A DNA stretch of 64,000 nt from Nitrosomonas sp. Nm166 (GTDB taxonomy: Bacteria > Pseudomonadota > Gammaproteobacteria > Burkholderiales > Nitrosomonadaceae). Below are positions 1 through 8,974 of the stretch, piece by piece (position 1 is the stretch's first letter; each line of letters starts with the position of its first letter). Made by a program: the position numbers and the translations under genes. The DNA lies in assembly GCF_900112825.1 (NCBI RefSeq), contig NZ_FONE01000010.1:18888-82887 (forward strand), given 5' to 3'. The notes beneath the pieces are model-generated. The model did no database searches and was not told where the DNA came from. It saw nothing but the letters and a program-made list of their open reading frames with translations.

Positions 1-103
1 CGCGGTACTCGCTCCTCGTCTATCTGATTGATATGTCTCGGTTGCTGCGTTCCGTGCGCCTCGCGCTTCATCACGTTCGCCGAATTAATCAGCATTTCCT
101 TAA
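1..103. repeat. Partial copy of MITE-like repeat (right end)
   Basis: This stretch is nearly identical to positions 11698-11800 and is truncated by the window edge. It ends in ATTAATCAGCATTTCCTTAA. The reverse complement of that end matches the left end of the complete copy at 11651-11670 at 19 of 20 positions, so the element has inverted ends. It carries no coding capacity. Confidence 0.8.
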
Positions 104-176
104 TTCATGTTCAGAAAGATACTGTGTTGATTCCTGCTTTATTTGGACCAATGGTGCTATTGGGCTAATGACTTAA

Positions 177-1388
177 ATGATAATACACCACAAGCAGAAT
201 CTTATGGCTTTAACAGGCCTGCTCCTGATGCTGACAATGCTGTCCGGCTGTGTGCATCAGCAATTTACTAGTGAACCTTATCCACGTTGGGGAGAAGAAA
301 GCGGTATCACGCAATCTGGCGACAATAGGTCACTGATTCTGCGGGTACTTTTTCCGCCGGAGTCTGCCAAAGCGCGAGCCTGTGTGCTGCTGGTTCACGG
401 CATGAATGAACATATCGGACGTTATGGTGAGGTGGCTCGTTATTTTGCCCGGCGGTTTATCGTTGCGGGTTTCGATTTATACGCGCATGGTCTTTCCAAT
501 CCAGTTCTGCAACAAGCAGATCAGGCAATGGTCAGCGGTGCGGGTAAGCAGGATGTCAGTGATGCTTATTTGGCGCAAGCATTATTGCGTGATCTGGAGC
601 TGCTGCGCTGGGATCTGGATCAAGCACTCAAAAAGACTATAACACTCTGTGATGCACAAGGCGGTATAGAGCGGCCTGTGTTTATTATTTCGCACAGCCT
701 GGGCGCTTTGGTCGCCGCTTCTTATCTGGTGCAGCGCCGGAATGAGGATGACCCGACCCGACGAGTGCAGGGTGTCGTTTTTCTGGCCCCGGCTTTTGCG
801 GTCAGCGAACCACCCGGCTGGCGCGGCTGGCTGGCAAATCCGTTAATTAAGCTGTCTTTCCATGCCGAAACACATTTTCTGTATCCCCAAAATGAGCCTT
901 TGCCGCTGTTAATATCTAATCAGTTGCTATCGTTGGTGACCGTGCCTCTGCTGGATGGCCTATTCGAAGTGTTTTCCTGGCCGGGTTTGCGAAATTTTCT
1001 GACACCTACCGTGCCGGATTGGGTGATGGATTATCTGACCAATAGTGAAGAGGAAAAGGCGCGGCTGCGTGCCGATGGCTGGATTGTCCGCCGCAGCCTG
1101 TTGCGCTACGTAAAAGGCATTGAACAAGAAATTGTTCACTTTCGTCGCCAGATGGATGAATTCACAATACCGTACTATCTGGTTTATTCGGAATATGACC
1201 CGATTACACCATCCTGGGGTGGCAAGGACTTTGCTCGTGCCACTTTGATGCATGCTGCTGATAACGAAGTTCTGGTGCTGCCAAATCTGCCTTATCATCA
1301 GCATCTGTTTCTAAAAGAACCTGCGCGTACCGAGTTGCTGAAAAATGTTGAACAATGGATGAATCGGCGGCTTCGCTCATTGGAATAA
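177..1388 (+). CDS. Alpha/beta-hydrolase lipoprotein (serine aminopeptidase/monoacylglycerol lipase-like)
   Basis: A 403-residue hydrolase predicted to be anchored in the envelope. A short hydrophobic leader ends in the lipobox LSGC with Cys25 as the lipidation site. The fold signature follows: a VLLVHGMNEH strand-turn near residue 75, the nucleophile elbow SHSLGA near Ser174, an acid in YSEYDPITP near residue 340, and a late His in YHQHLF near residue 375. This pattern fits the Hydrolase_4 (monoglyceride lipase-like) family; the substrate is unknown. An alternative start is Met10 at 204, but the first ATG supplies the positively charged n-region. No strong Shine-Dalgarno is seen. It stands alone, 165 bp ahead of the cupin gene. 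Confidence 0.8.
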   Translation: MIIHHKQNLMALTGLLLMLTMLSGCVHQQFTSEPYPRWGEESGITQSGDNRSLILRVLFPPESAKARACVLLVHGMNEHIGRYGEVARYFARRFIVAGFDLYAHGLSNPVLQQADQAMVSGAGKQDVSDAYLAQALLRDLELLRWDLDQALKKTITLCDAQGGIERPVFIISHSLGALVAASYLVQRRNEDDPTRRVQGVVFLAPAFAVSEPPGWRGWLANPLIKLSFHAETHFLYPQNEPLPLLISNQLLSLVTVPLLDGLFEVFSWPGLRNFLTPTVPDWVMDYLTNSEEEKARLRADGWIVRRSLLRYVKGIEQEIVHFRRQMDEFTIPYYLVYSEYDPITPSWGGKDFARATLMHAADNEVLVLPNLPYHQHLFLKEPARTELLKNVEQWMNRRLRSLE

Positions 1389-1554
1389 TGCTTATAAAGT
1401 ATATAAATCAGAAAAATCGTGCTTTTGCAAGAGCCTGTCCTCTTATCATGGTATGTTTAGAATATGCCGTGACTGTTGGTATCGGTTACCGGGTTCACTT
1501 ATACTTGAATTTTAATCAACAAGCGTAGCTTAAACAGGACATAAGGAAATAGCG

Positions 1555-1893
1555 ATGATGAAAGCAACGATAGCTGATCTGATGAGACAAATACCGGGCA
1601 AGGCTAGTGCGGAATGGCCAATGGGTGAGCCCTTTGTGCAGGCTTTTACGCATGGCTCCATGTCGGTGGAAGTATATGCGCCCAAAGAAACCGATATACA
1701 AACACCGCATGATCAAGATGAGCTGTATTTCATCCATTCCGGTCACGGCGAGTTAGTCATAGCTGGTGAACGCCATCCATTCGAGCCAGGCATGGTATTT
1801 TTTGTTGCAGCTAATATTGAGCATCGTTTTGAAAATTTTTCAGCAGATTTTTCTACCTGGGTAGTGTTCTGGGGACCTAAGGGCGGGGAATAA
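1555..1893 (+). CDS. Small cupin-domain protein
   Basis: A 112-residue single-domain cupin. The conserved metal-binding pattern is visible as an HDQDELYFI segment (His and Glu, near residues 52-60) followed by the G-H-G-E-L turn and the second motif around PGMVFFVAANIEHRF (Pro-Gly and His). Cupins of this size are metal-dependent dioxygenases, isomerases or sugar-binding proteins, and the sequence does not tell which. AAGGAA lies about seven bases before the ATG. A second ATG follows immediately, so the start is uncertain by one codon. It probably forms a transcription unit with the ArsC/Spx-like gene 37 bp downstream. Confidence 0.8.
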   Translation: MMKATIADLMRQIPGKASAEWPMGEPFVQAFTHGSMSVEVYAPKETDIQTPHDQDELYFIHSGHGELVIAGERHPFEPGMVFFVAANIEHRFENFSADFSTWVVFWGPKGGE

Positions 1894-1930
1894 AGATATG
1901 AGATGTTTCTCGAATACAAAGATATGAGAT

Positions 1931-2284
1931 ATGCTTAAGTTTTATGGCTATAAACAGTGCAGCACCTGCCGCAAGGCAGAACAATTTTTACAGCGAGCCG
2001 GAATTGGCTACGAATTTGTTGATATCACCGAAAATCCGCCAGCCGCGGAAGAACTCGCTGCCATTATTGAGCGTGCTGATGTGCCACTGAACAAACTCTT
2101 CAATACCACCGGTATACAATACCGCGAATTAAGAATCAAGGAACGATTGCCTGCGCTCTCGCAGCGGGAAGTGCTTGCTTTGCTGGCGAGCAACGGCCGG
2201 TTGATAAAAAGGCCATTGATTACCGATGGGAAGCGAGCGACAGTGGGTTTTAATGCAGAACAGTTTGCTGCTGTCTGGCGTTGA
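1931..2284 (+). CDS. ArsC/Spx/MgsR-family thioredoxin-fold protein
   Basis: A 117-residue protein of the arsenate-reductase-related family. The N-terminal strand-turn carries a CSTC motif (residues 10-13), with a typical YEFVDITENPP strand and the RPLITDG segment near residue 97, which binds the thiol substrate in this family. In Gram-negative bacteria this subgroup (YffB/Spx-like) is usually of unknown substrate rather than a true arsenate reductase, and no ars genes lie nearby. The length is normal for the family. The Shine-Dalgarno is weak, so translation may depend on the cupin gene just upstream. Confidence 0.8.
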   Translation: MLKFYGYKQCSTCRKAEQFLQRAGIGYEFVDITENPPAAEELAAIIERADVPLNKLFNTTGIQYRELRIKERLPALSQREVLALLASNGRLIKRPLITDGKRATVGFNAEQFAAVWR

Positions 2285-2433
2285 TACTGCTGCTAGCTGT
2301 TGTAGGGGTGTGAAACGCTTTAGCGATATTCATAGTCCCTGTAACGAACAAGCTTGCGCTTTCGCGCTCATGCTTGTACTCTTTTCGACCATGAACAGGT
2401 CTATTCGATAATCGAATCAAGCAGGAGGCGAAA

Positions 2434-4962
2434 TTGGGTGATAAAAGATTTTTAGTGCGCAAGGTGGCGGTACTGGGAGCTGGTGTGATGGGGGCGCAGA
2501 TTGCGGCGCACCTGGTGAATGCCAATATCGAAACATTACTGTTTGAATTGCCAGCTGATGCGGACAATCCCAATGCCAATGTAATCAAAGCCGTCGAGAA
2601 ACTCAAAAAACAGGAGCCTGCGCCGCTGTCGGTCAAAGCCAAAGCCACCTGCATCCAAGCGGGGAATTACGATCAGAATCTTGAATTACTGAAAGATTGC
2701 GATCTGGTCATTGAAGCGATCGCCGAACGTATGGACTGGAAGCGCGATCTGTACGTAAAAGTCGCACCCTATCTGGGCGAGCATACCATTTTCGCCAGCA
2801 ATACTTCCGGATTATCGATCAATCAATTAGCCGAGGCTTTTCCGGAAGCATTGCGCCACCGCTTTTGCGGTATCCATTTTTTCAATCCGCCACGCTATAT
2901 GCATCTGGTCGAGCTGATTCCCTGCCAGGTCAGCGATGCAGCCATGCTTGATCATTTGGAAGAATTCTTGGTGACCTATCTGGGCAAGGGCGTGATTCGT
3001 GCCAAAGATACGCCGAATTTCATTGCCAATCGCATTGGCGTGTTCTCTTTGCTGGCCACCATGCATCACGGCAAAGAATTCAATTTTGGTTTTGATCTGG
3101 TCGATGCGCTCACCGGTACTCTGATAGGTCGCCCAAAAAGCGCCACATTTCGCACTGCCGATGTGGTGGGCCTGGATACCCTGGCGCATGTCATCAATAC
3201 CATGCGCGATACCTTGCCAGATGATCCCTGGCATCCTTATTTTGCTGTGCCGGATTGGCTGCAAGGCCTGATTCAGGCAGGCGCGCTGGGGGAGAAAGTC
3301 AAACGCGGGGTGTATCAGAAAATCAAGAATGAAATCCATGTATTTGACCTGGCAAAACAGGCGTACCGGCCGTCTGCCGCGGAAGCGGACGAGGATCTGA
3401 AGCGTTTGCTGAAATACAGCAGCCCGGCTGAGAAGTTTGCCGCGTTACGCAATAGCCAGCAGCCGCAGATGCAGTTTTTATGGGCAATTTTCCGCGATCT
3501 GTTTCATTATTGTGCCGTGCAGCTGCCAGCGATCGCAGATAGTGCGCGTGATCTGGATCTGGCTGTGCGTTGGGGGTTTGGCTGGAATCAGGGACCTTTT
3601 GAGATCTGGCAGGCAGCTGGCTGGAAACAGATTGCAACATGGATTCAGGAGGATATCGCAGCCGGTAAAAGTATGAGTCAGACACCGTTGCCACAATGGG
3701 TGATGACCATTGTCGCAAGTGGTACGCAAGGTGTGCATGCACCACAAGGTTCCTTTGCGCCGGCATCAGGAAAAATACAGTTACGCTCAAAACTTCCGGT
3801 GTATCAGCGCCAGCTGTTTCCTGATCGGTTAATCAGCGAAGAAGCGATCTACGGCGAAACCGTTTTTGAGACAGACGCTGTAAGGATGTGGCATACCGGT
3901 GATCGAATCGCCATTCTCAGCTTCAAAAGCAAAATGCACACCGTCGATATCGAAGTGTTGGCGGGTGTGCAGCGAGCGATCAAGGAAGCCGAACAGAACT
4001 GGCGTGCCTTGGTGATCTGGCAAACCGAGCCACCGTTCTCAGCCGGAGCTAATTTGCAGAAAGCCACTGAACGCCCTAAATCGGATGCAAAGCCAAGCAG
4101 CGCACCGCCTCCTCCACCGGCACCGCCATCGGCATTTCAGTCATTGATAAAGAAATTCAAGAAGTCGGCGCAGGCCACAGTGCTCCAAGTGGCACGCGAG
4201 CTTGATCTGGCTGATGTATTGATGGCCAAGAAGCTGGCGGAAGTTAACAACATGATCAAACAGTTCCAACAGACTTCGCAGGCACTGCGCTATTCGATGA
4301 TTCCAACCGTTGCCGCTGTGGATGGGCTGGCATTGGGCGGTGGATGTGAATTTGTCATGCACTGTGATCGTGCCGTGGCGACATTGGAAAGCTATATTGG
4401 CCTGGTGGAAACAGGTGTTGGATTGTTGCCAGCAGGTGGCGGATGCAAGGAATTTGCGCTAAGAGCTGCGCAGAATGCCAAAGATGGCGATCCTTTTCCA
4501 CAATTGAAATATTATTTCCAGACGGTGGCGATGGCGGAACTGGCAAAAAGCGCTGATCAGGCAAAAGAACTCGGTTATCTGCGTCTCGCCGATACTGTGG
4601 TAATGCATCGCTTTGAACTGCTATATGTCGCCAAAGCGCAGGCACTGGCGCTGGCGGAAACCGGTTACCGTCCGCCCTTAAGACCTCGGGAGATCCCGGT
4701 GGCCGGCAATACCGGCATTGCAACGATCCAGAGCCAGCTTGTTAACTTGCGTGAGGGAAACTTTATTTCCGAGCATGATCATCTGATTGGCGGCAAGGTG
4801 GCGCATGTGATGTGCGGTGGCGATTTAACGCCTGGGAGCCTGGTGGATGAAGACTGGTTCCTGGAACTGGAACGCGCCGCCTTTATGGAATTGCTGGCGA
4901 CTGAAAAGACACAGGCGCGTATTGAACATACGCTAAAAACCGGCAAACCATTGAGAAACTGA
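2434..4962 (+). CDS. fadN: 3-hydroxyacyl-CoA dehydrogenase/enoyl-CoA hydratase fusion (FadN-type)
   Basis: An 842-residue bifunctional fatty-acid oxidation enzyme. The dehydrogenase comes first: a Rossmann GAGVMG at residues 15-20 and HFFNPP near 150, with the 3HCDH C-terminal domain to about 420. The enoyl-CoA hydratase/crotonase part follows, with an oxyanion segment GLALGGGCEF near 630-640 and a catalytic-type Glu in GLVETGVGLLPAGGG. This order is the reverse of FadB/FadJ and matches FadN of Bacillus. The start is TTG, supported by AGGAGG five bases upstream (2423-2428); no ATG fits. A Pro-rich insert near residues 554-570 splits the crotonase domain. It is followed after 59 bp by the thiolase gene, the natural partner. 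Confidence 0.88.
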   Translation: MGDKRFLVRKVAVLGAGVMGAQIAAHLVNANIETLLFELPADADNPNANVIKAVEKLKKQEPAPLSVKAKATCIQAGNYDQNLELLKDCDLVIEAIAERMDWKRDLYVKVAPYLGEHTIFASNTSGLSINQLAEAFPEALRHRFCGIHFFNPPRYMHLVELIPCQVSDAAMLDHLEEFLVTYLGKGVIRAKDTPNFIANRIGVFSLLATMHHGKEFNFGFDLVDALTGTLIGRPKSATFRTADVVGLDTLAHVINTMRDTLPDDPWHPYFAVPDWLQGLIQAGALGEKVKRGVYQKIKNEIHVFDLAKQAYRPSAAEADEDLKRLLKYSSPAEKFAALRNSQQPQMQFLWAIFRDLFHYCAVQLPAIADSARDLDLAVRWGFGWNQGPFEIWQAAGWKQIATWIQEDIAAGKSMSQTPLPQWVMTIVASGTQGVHAPQGSFAPASGKIQLRSKLPVYQRQLFPDRLISEEAIYGETVFETDAVRMWHTGDRIAILSFKSKMHTVDIEVLAGVQRAIKEAEQNWRALVIWQTEPPFSAGANLQKATERPKSDAKPSSAPPPPPAPPSAFQSLIKKFKKSAQATVLQVARELDLADVLMAKKLAEVNNMIKQFQQTSQALRYSMIPTVAAVDGLALGGGCEFVMHCDRAVATLESYIGLVETGVGLLPAGGGCKEFALRAAQNAKDGDPFPQLKYYFQTVAMAELAKSADQAKELGYLRLADTVVMHRFELLYVAKAQALALAETGYRPPLRPREIPVAGNTGIATIQSQLVNLREGNFISEHDHLIGGKVAHVMCGGDLTPGSLVDEDWFLELERAAFMELLATEKTQARIEHTLKTGKPLRN

Positions 4963-5021
4963 TGTGCGAACTGTGATTCACTTTTAAAGTATTCCAAGAT
5001 AGACGATTCACGGAGAAACCA

Positions 5022-6221
5022 ATGACTAAGCAAACTCAAGAAGCCTATATCGTAGCGGCTGCCCGCACACCAGTTGGTAAAGCCCCACGCGGCATGTTCA
5101 GAAACGTGCGTCCCGATGACATGCTGGTGCATGTGTTGCAGACGGTAATGAAACAGTGTGAAGGACTCGACCCGGCAGCCGTCGAGGATGTGATCGTAGG
5201 TTGCGCGATGCCTGAGGCGGAGCAGGGTATTAATGTCGCACGTGTGGCGCTGCTATTGGCAGGGTTGCCCGATCATGTCGCTGGCATGACGATTAACCGT
5301 TTCTGCTCATCTGGTCTGCAATCGGTTGCGCTTGCAGCCGACCGTATCCGGTTGGGAGAGGCGGATGTAATGATTGCAGGTGGCACTGAAAGCATGAGCA
5401 TGATACCGATGATGGGTAATAAGGTTGCCATCAATCCGGCCATGTTCGAGCATGAGGAAAATGTCGCCATTGCTTATGGCATGGGTATAACCGCTGAAAA
5501 GGTGGCGGAACAATGGAAAGTATCCCGTGAAGATCAGGATGAATTTGCCTTGACCAGTCACCTGCGTGCCTTAAAAGCTATTGAAACCGGAGAGTTCAAG
5601 GATGAAATTGCTCCCTATCAAGTAGATGAGAAACGCCCGGATCTCGCTACCCATCAAGTGCATGAAGAGATTGTTATCAAAGGTACTGACGAAGGGCCGC
5701 GCGCGGATACGAATCTCGAGGCGCTGGCTAAATTGAAGCCGGTTTTTGCCGCCCAAGGTTCGGTAACCGCAGGCAATAGCTCGCAGATGTCCGATGGTGC
5801 GGGCGCGGTGGTACTGATGAGTGAAGCGGCAATGCGAAGTTTTAATTTATCTCCAATCGGTCGCTTTATTGGATTTTCAGTTGTCGGCGTGCCTCCTGAG
5901 ATCATGGGCGTAGGACCTATTAAAGCCATTCCCAAAGTGCTGGCGCAAACCGGCATCAAGCAGGATGACCTGGACTGGATTGAACTGAACGAAGCGTTTG
6001 CTGCGCAGAGTCTCGCCGTGATTCGTGAGCTGGGATTGGATCGCAATAAAGTGAATCCCTTGGGAGGTGCGATTGCACTGGGCCATCCGTTGGGAGCAAC
6101 CGGTTCCATTCGTGTGGCAACCCTACTGCACGGATTGCGGCGCCATCAGCAGAAATATGGCATGGTGACCATGTGCATTGGGACCGGCATGGGCGCAGCT
6201 GGTATATTTGAAGCGCTTTAG
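5022..6221 (+). CDS. fadA: Acetyl-CoA acyltransferase (thiolase)
   Basis: A 399-residue thiolase catalysing the last step of beta-oxidation: CoA-dependent cleavage of 3-ketoacyl-CoA to acetyl-CoA and a shortened acyl-CoA. The nucleophilic Cys95 sits in NRFCSSGLQ. NEAFAAQ, the His motif GGAIALGHPLGATG and the final catalytic Cys in CIGTGMGAAG are all present. The length is normal. GGAGAAACC precedes the ATG. With the FadN-type gene it forms a two-gene unit that could oxidise fatty acids if acyl-CoA synthetase and dehydrogenase are encoded elsewhere. PhaA/AtoB function cannot be excluded from sequence alone, but the neighbour favours FadA. Confidence 0.9.
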   Translation: MTKQTQEAYIVAAARTPVGKAPRGMFRNVRPDDMLVHVLQTVMKQCEGLDPAAVEDVIVGCAMPEAEQGINVARVALLLAGLPDHVAGMTINRFCSSGLQSVALAADRIRLGEADVMIAGGTESMSMIPMMGNKVAINPAMFEHEENVAIAYGMGITAEKVAEQWKVSREDQDEFALTSHLRALKAIETGEFKDEIAPYQVDEKRPDLATHQVHEEIVIKGTDEGPRADTNLEALAKLKPVFAAQGSVTAGNSSQMSDGAGAVVLMSEAAMRSFNLSPIGRFIGFSVVGVPPEIMGVGPIKAIPKVLAQTGIKQDDLDWIELNEAFAAQSLAVIRELGLDRNKVNPLGGAIALGHPLGATGSIRVATLLHGLRRHQQKYGMVTMCIGTGMGAAGIFEAL

Positions 6222-6414
6222 ACAGAGATAGACTGGCATAATCTGCTTATGCCAGTGGCTACTAAGCACTAAATCTAGGAGAAGAATTACACAAGAGAAT
6301 GGACAGAATCAGTAATACCGGTATTCATATTTCCAATTTTCAGCGTTGAATATTTGCCCATGCAATAAACGGGATAGCTTGATTTCACTATGGCTCTACT
6401 TGGCTTTGCGCATT

Positions 6415-8904
6415 TTAAGAACGAGGCGTGCGCTTCGGTCTCGGGGAAGTGAATAAACCCTCACTAATGTTTATTTTGGCTGCAGTATGCTCAGTGGGCT
6501 GAGACAGGATCGTAGCGGTATTTACGGACACGAACTTGGCAGCAAGTGCCTCTGCACTGACCGCGATATCTTCCAACCCCATGACGAAGACTGGTTTTTC
6601 TCGCTCCTCGATTTTGACTTCTTCTCTTCCTGTTTCTTCTGATATGTTGCCAGCGAGTGCCGGAGGATACGGAGGGTTAACGGTTTCTTCCAGGTTTTCG
6701 AAACCTGCAAAGAAAAATTCTTTCTCCTCCTCCTTGCCGTCTTCTTTTTTACCTTCACCTTCTGGGATAGTACTGGGAGGGATAGGTACAGGAGGGATGG
6801 GCATAGCGCCAGGAATTATTGGACAACACGGAGAGTAGCGGGTAACGGTTTGTTTGTACAGTTTTTCCGTGTACTCGATTCCCAGTCCGCTGATGGTGAC
6901 ATCCCATTTAATAATGAAGTCCTGTTGAATCTGTCTGCCGGGTTGGGATCGCTCTTTCGGAGGCTCAGGAGCTTTAGGCCGGATTGGTGGTTCGCCTTGT
7001 GCTTTCTTATTCCAATTATTCCAATCCTCTAAAAACTTCTCCGCGGCTTTTTTGTATTCTTTTAACTTGCGCTGATAATCCAATTCTTCTTCGGCGACAC
7101 AGGAGTTATTTGCTTTTGCTGGCGCTGTTATGACATCCACCTCTAATGTCAGGGAAACCGTGCCGAGAGTGGGAATGGGAATGCCTGCGCTTTTCGGCCC
7201 GTAGAGCTTGGGTGCCTGCTGCTCGATTTGGATCGAATCGAAATTCTCACAGTTACCGATACAGGTGAAGTTTGTCACTAATTCAGGGTTGATTGCGTCA
7301 ACAATATCTTTTATCTGCTGTTTTGTTATTCGTATTTTTCCAACTAATGGAACTTCTGGAATTATTGGGTTGATGTTCTCGTCTATAAATTTAAAAGCCA
7401 TATCGACAAGCCCCTGCTTGGTGAAGCCAAACGTGGCATCTTCTTCCAACTCACCAAACATCATGATCTTCTCGTCTGGGCTAACCTTTGTCTCTTCGTC
7501 AGAACCATTCATTCTCAATAACAAGGTTTGCGCCATTTGCCCCAATGCGGGAAGATTAAAGGCGAGCAAGGATAGGTTGGAAAAATTGATGTCGCGAAGT
7601 CCCGGTGTCATGTGCGCTAAGCCAGTCATATCAAACGCCAGGTCGGGCAGATAAAACGCATTAACATCCCTGTCCGGAGTCGGCATTTCCGGCCAGGACA
7701 CTGAACCTACCGGCACCAGCATCTCAATCGGCGGAGCGGAAACCTGCGGCTGCTCGAGCGAGGTTTCATTGATTCCGAAAGGGCTTGGAGATTCTTCCAG
7801 AGTGGGAAGGCTCATTATTTCCACGTCCGGCATTTCTTCTTGCACGACTGCTGTGAATTCGGCAGGAAGTAGCGTACCCCTCAGGAGTGGGTAGCGAAGT
7901 CCCTGTGTCGAATGGGCAACCCCGCCCAGCTCAAACAGTACATCGCTCAAATAAAAGGGTGTCCGGGTCTCCTGCTCCACATCACAACCCTCAGTGCAGC
8001 TCACGTAGCCAGCTGCCACAATAGTCAGATATTCGAGTACCGTGAAGACGTGATTTTGGGTGTACGGCCAGGGTTGGCGGAAGTCGGTTCGAGCTATGAA
8101 AAGGATGGCGTTTCCATCACTTTTTCCGGAAGGGTAATGATCGTGCCACGGCCGAGGTATTAAGTTCTTATCTTTGACCTGGTTGGTTTTCCTGAATTTG
8201 TTGACGCACTTCGTGCTGTATGGAATGACGAGATCCGGAGGCACTCCCGGTTCTCCGATTCTCTCGAAAACCGTATCGAGAACCTTTACCCCCTTTTTTC
8301 GGGGACCGACGACCCGCCTCAAGCCGTGGGCCAGTTCGTGCGCCAGCATCAAGGGACTTGCTCGATCGTATCGATTCAACCCGATGAGCGGTTCTGTTTG
8401 GTGATTGGCGCTGGCATGCACTCTGGTGCCCGCAGGGTGGAGGGGGACCCACCACTCGTCCAGAAATAGCACAATGAGTTTCTTTGGCTGCGCAGTGGCA
8501 ATGACACTATAGATGTCCATTACTGTTTCTTGGACTTTGACGTATGTCTCCTGGAGTGCTCCCTTTCCCTTTGGGATCTGGATGGTCCGAGACTCATAGA
8601 GCTTAAGGAGGGTCTCGAGCTCCTTCTTTTTCTTTTCGAACTCCCTCGTTCTCTCCTCAAACTTCTTCTCTTTCTCGCCGGGCTTGCGCAGCGGGGGATC
8701 GAGCGCAAATTCCTTGAATGTCAGTTCGATGCAATACTTCCTGAACCATGTCTTTGCGTCTGTGATTTGCTGACTCGCTTCGGCCTCAGTCCATTCTATC
8801 GGTAGACGAAACCAGATCACCTCTGCAGAGCATTTGCACTCCACCTCGAAGTTTTTGATATCCCGGTCGTTCTCGATGGTGTCGTCTATGAAGGGTGGTC
8901 TCAT
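6415..8904 (-). CDS. Large zinc-metallopeptidase-like protein with repeated HMTPGLR motif
   Basis: An 829-residue protein that I cannot place in a named family. A probable zinc site HELAH lies at residues 189-193 in LMLAHELAHGLRR, preceded by a strand LIVLFLDEWWVP, as in metzincin-type peptidases. No clear third ligand or Met-turn is seen. Residues 80-105 form a charged Lys/Glu coiled segment. A motif of about 20 residues occurs twice, near 318-337 (YLSDVLFELGGVAHSTQGLR) and 418-437 (ending HMTPGLR), and once in the neighbouring protein. The C-terminal third is rich in Pro and Glu. There is no signal peptide or membrane segment. It is the last gene of the operon 11497-6415, 70 bp behind the second metallopeptidase-like gene. 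The ribosome site is weak. Confidence 0.6.
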   Translation of the reverse strand: MRPPFIDDTIENDRDIKNFEVECKCSAEVIWFRLPIEWTEAEASQQITDAKTWFRKYCIELTFKEFALDPPLRKPGEKEKKFEERTREFEKKKKELETLLKLYESRTIQIPKGKGALQETYVKVQETVMDIYSVIATAQPKKLIVLFLDEWWVPLHPAGTRVHASANHQTEPLIGLNRYDRASPLMLAHELAHGLRRVVGPRKKGVKVLDTVFERIGEPGVPPDLVIPYSTKCVNKFRKTNQVKDKNLIPRPWHDHYPSGKSDGNAILFIARTDFRQPWPYTQNHVFTVLEYLTIVAAGYVSCTEGCDVEQETRTPFYLSDVLFELGGVAHSTQGLRYPLLRGTLLPAEFTAVVQEEMPDVEIMSLPTLEESPSPFGINETSLEQPQVSAPPIEMLVPVGSVSWPEMPTPDRDVNAFYLPDLAFDMTGLAHMTPGLRDINFSNLSLLAFNLPALGQMAQTLLLRMNGSDEETKVSPDEKIMMFGELEEDATFGFTKQGLVDMAFKFIDENINPIIPEVPLVGKIRITKQQIKDIVDAINPELVTNFTCIGNCENFDSIQIEQQAPKLYGPKSAGIPIPTLGTVSLTLEVDVITAPAKANNSCVAEEELDYQRKLKEYKKAAEKFLEDWNNWNKKAQGEPPIRPKAPEPPKERSQPGRQIQQDFIIKWDVTISGLGIEYTEKLYKQTVTRYSPCCPIIPGAMPIPPVPIPPSTIPEGEGKKEDGKEEEKEFFFAGFENLEETVNPPYPPALAGNISEETGREEVKIEEREKPVFVMGLEDIAVSAEALAAKFVSVNTATILSQPTEHTAAKINISEGLFTSPRPKRTPRS

Positions 8905-8974
8905 GTTGTGCGTTTCCCGCCTTATTTATCCGCTGCTGTGCTTTGATCCGGATCGAAGATGGCTATTTCTTCCC

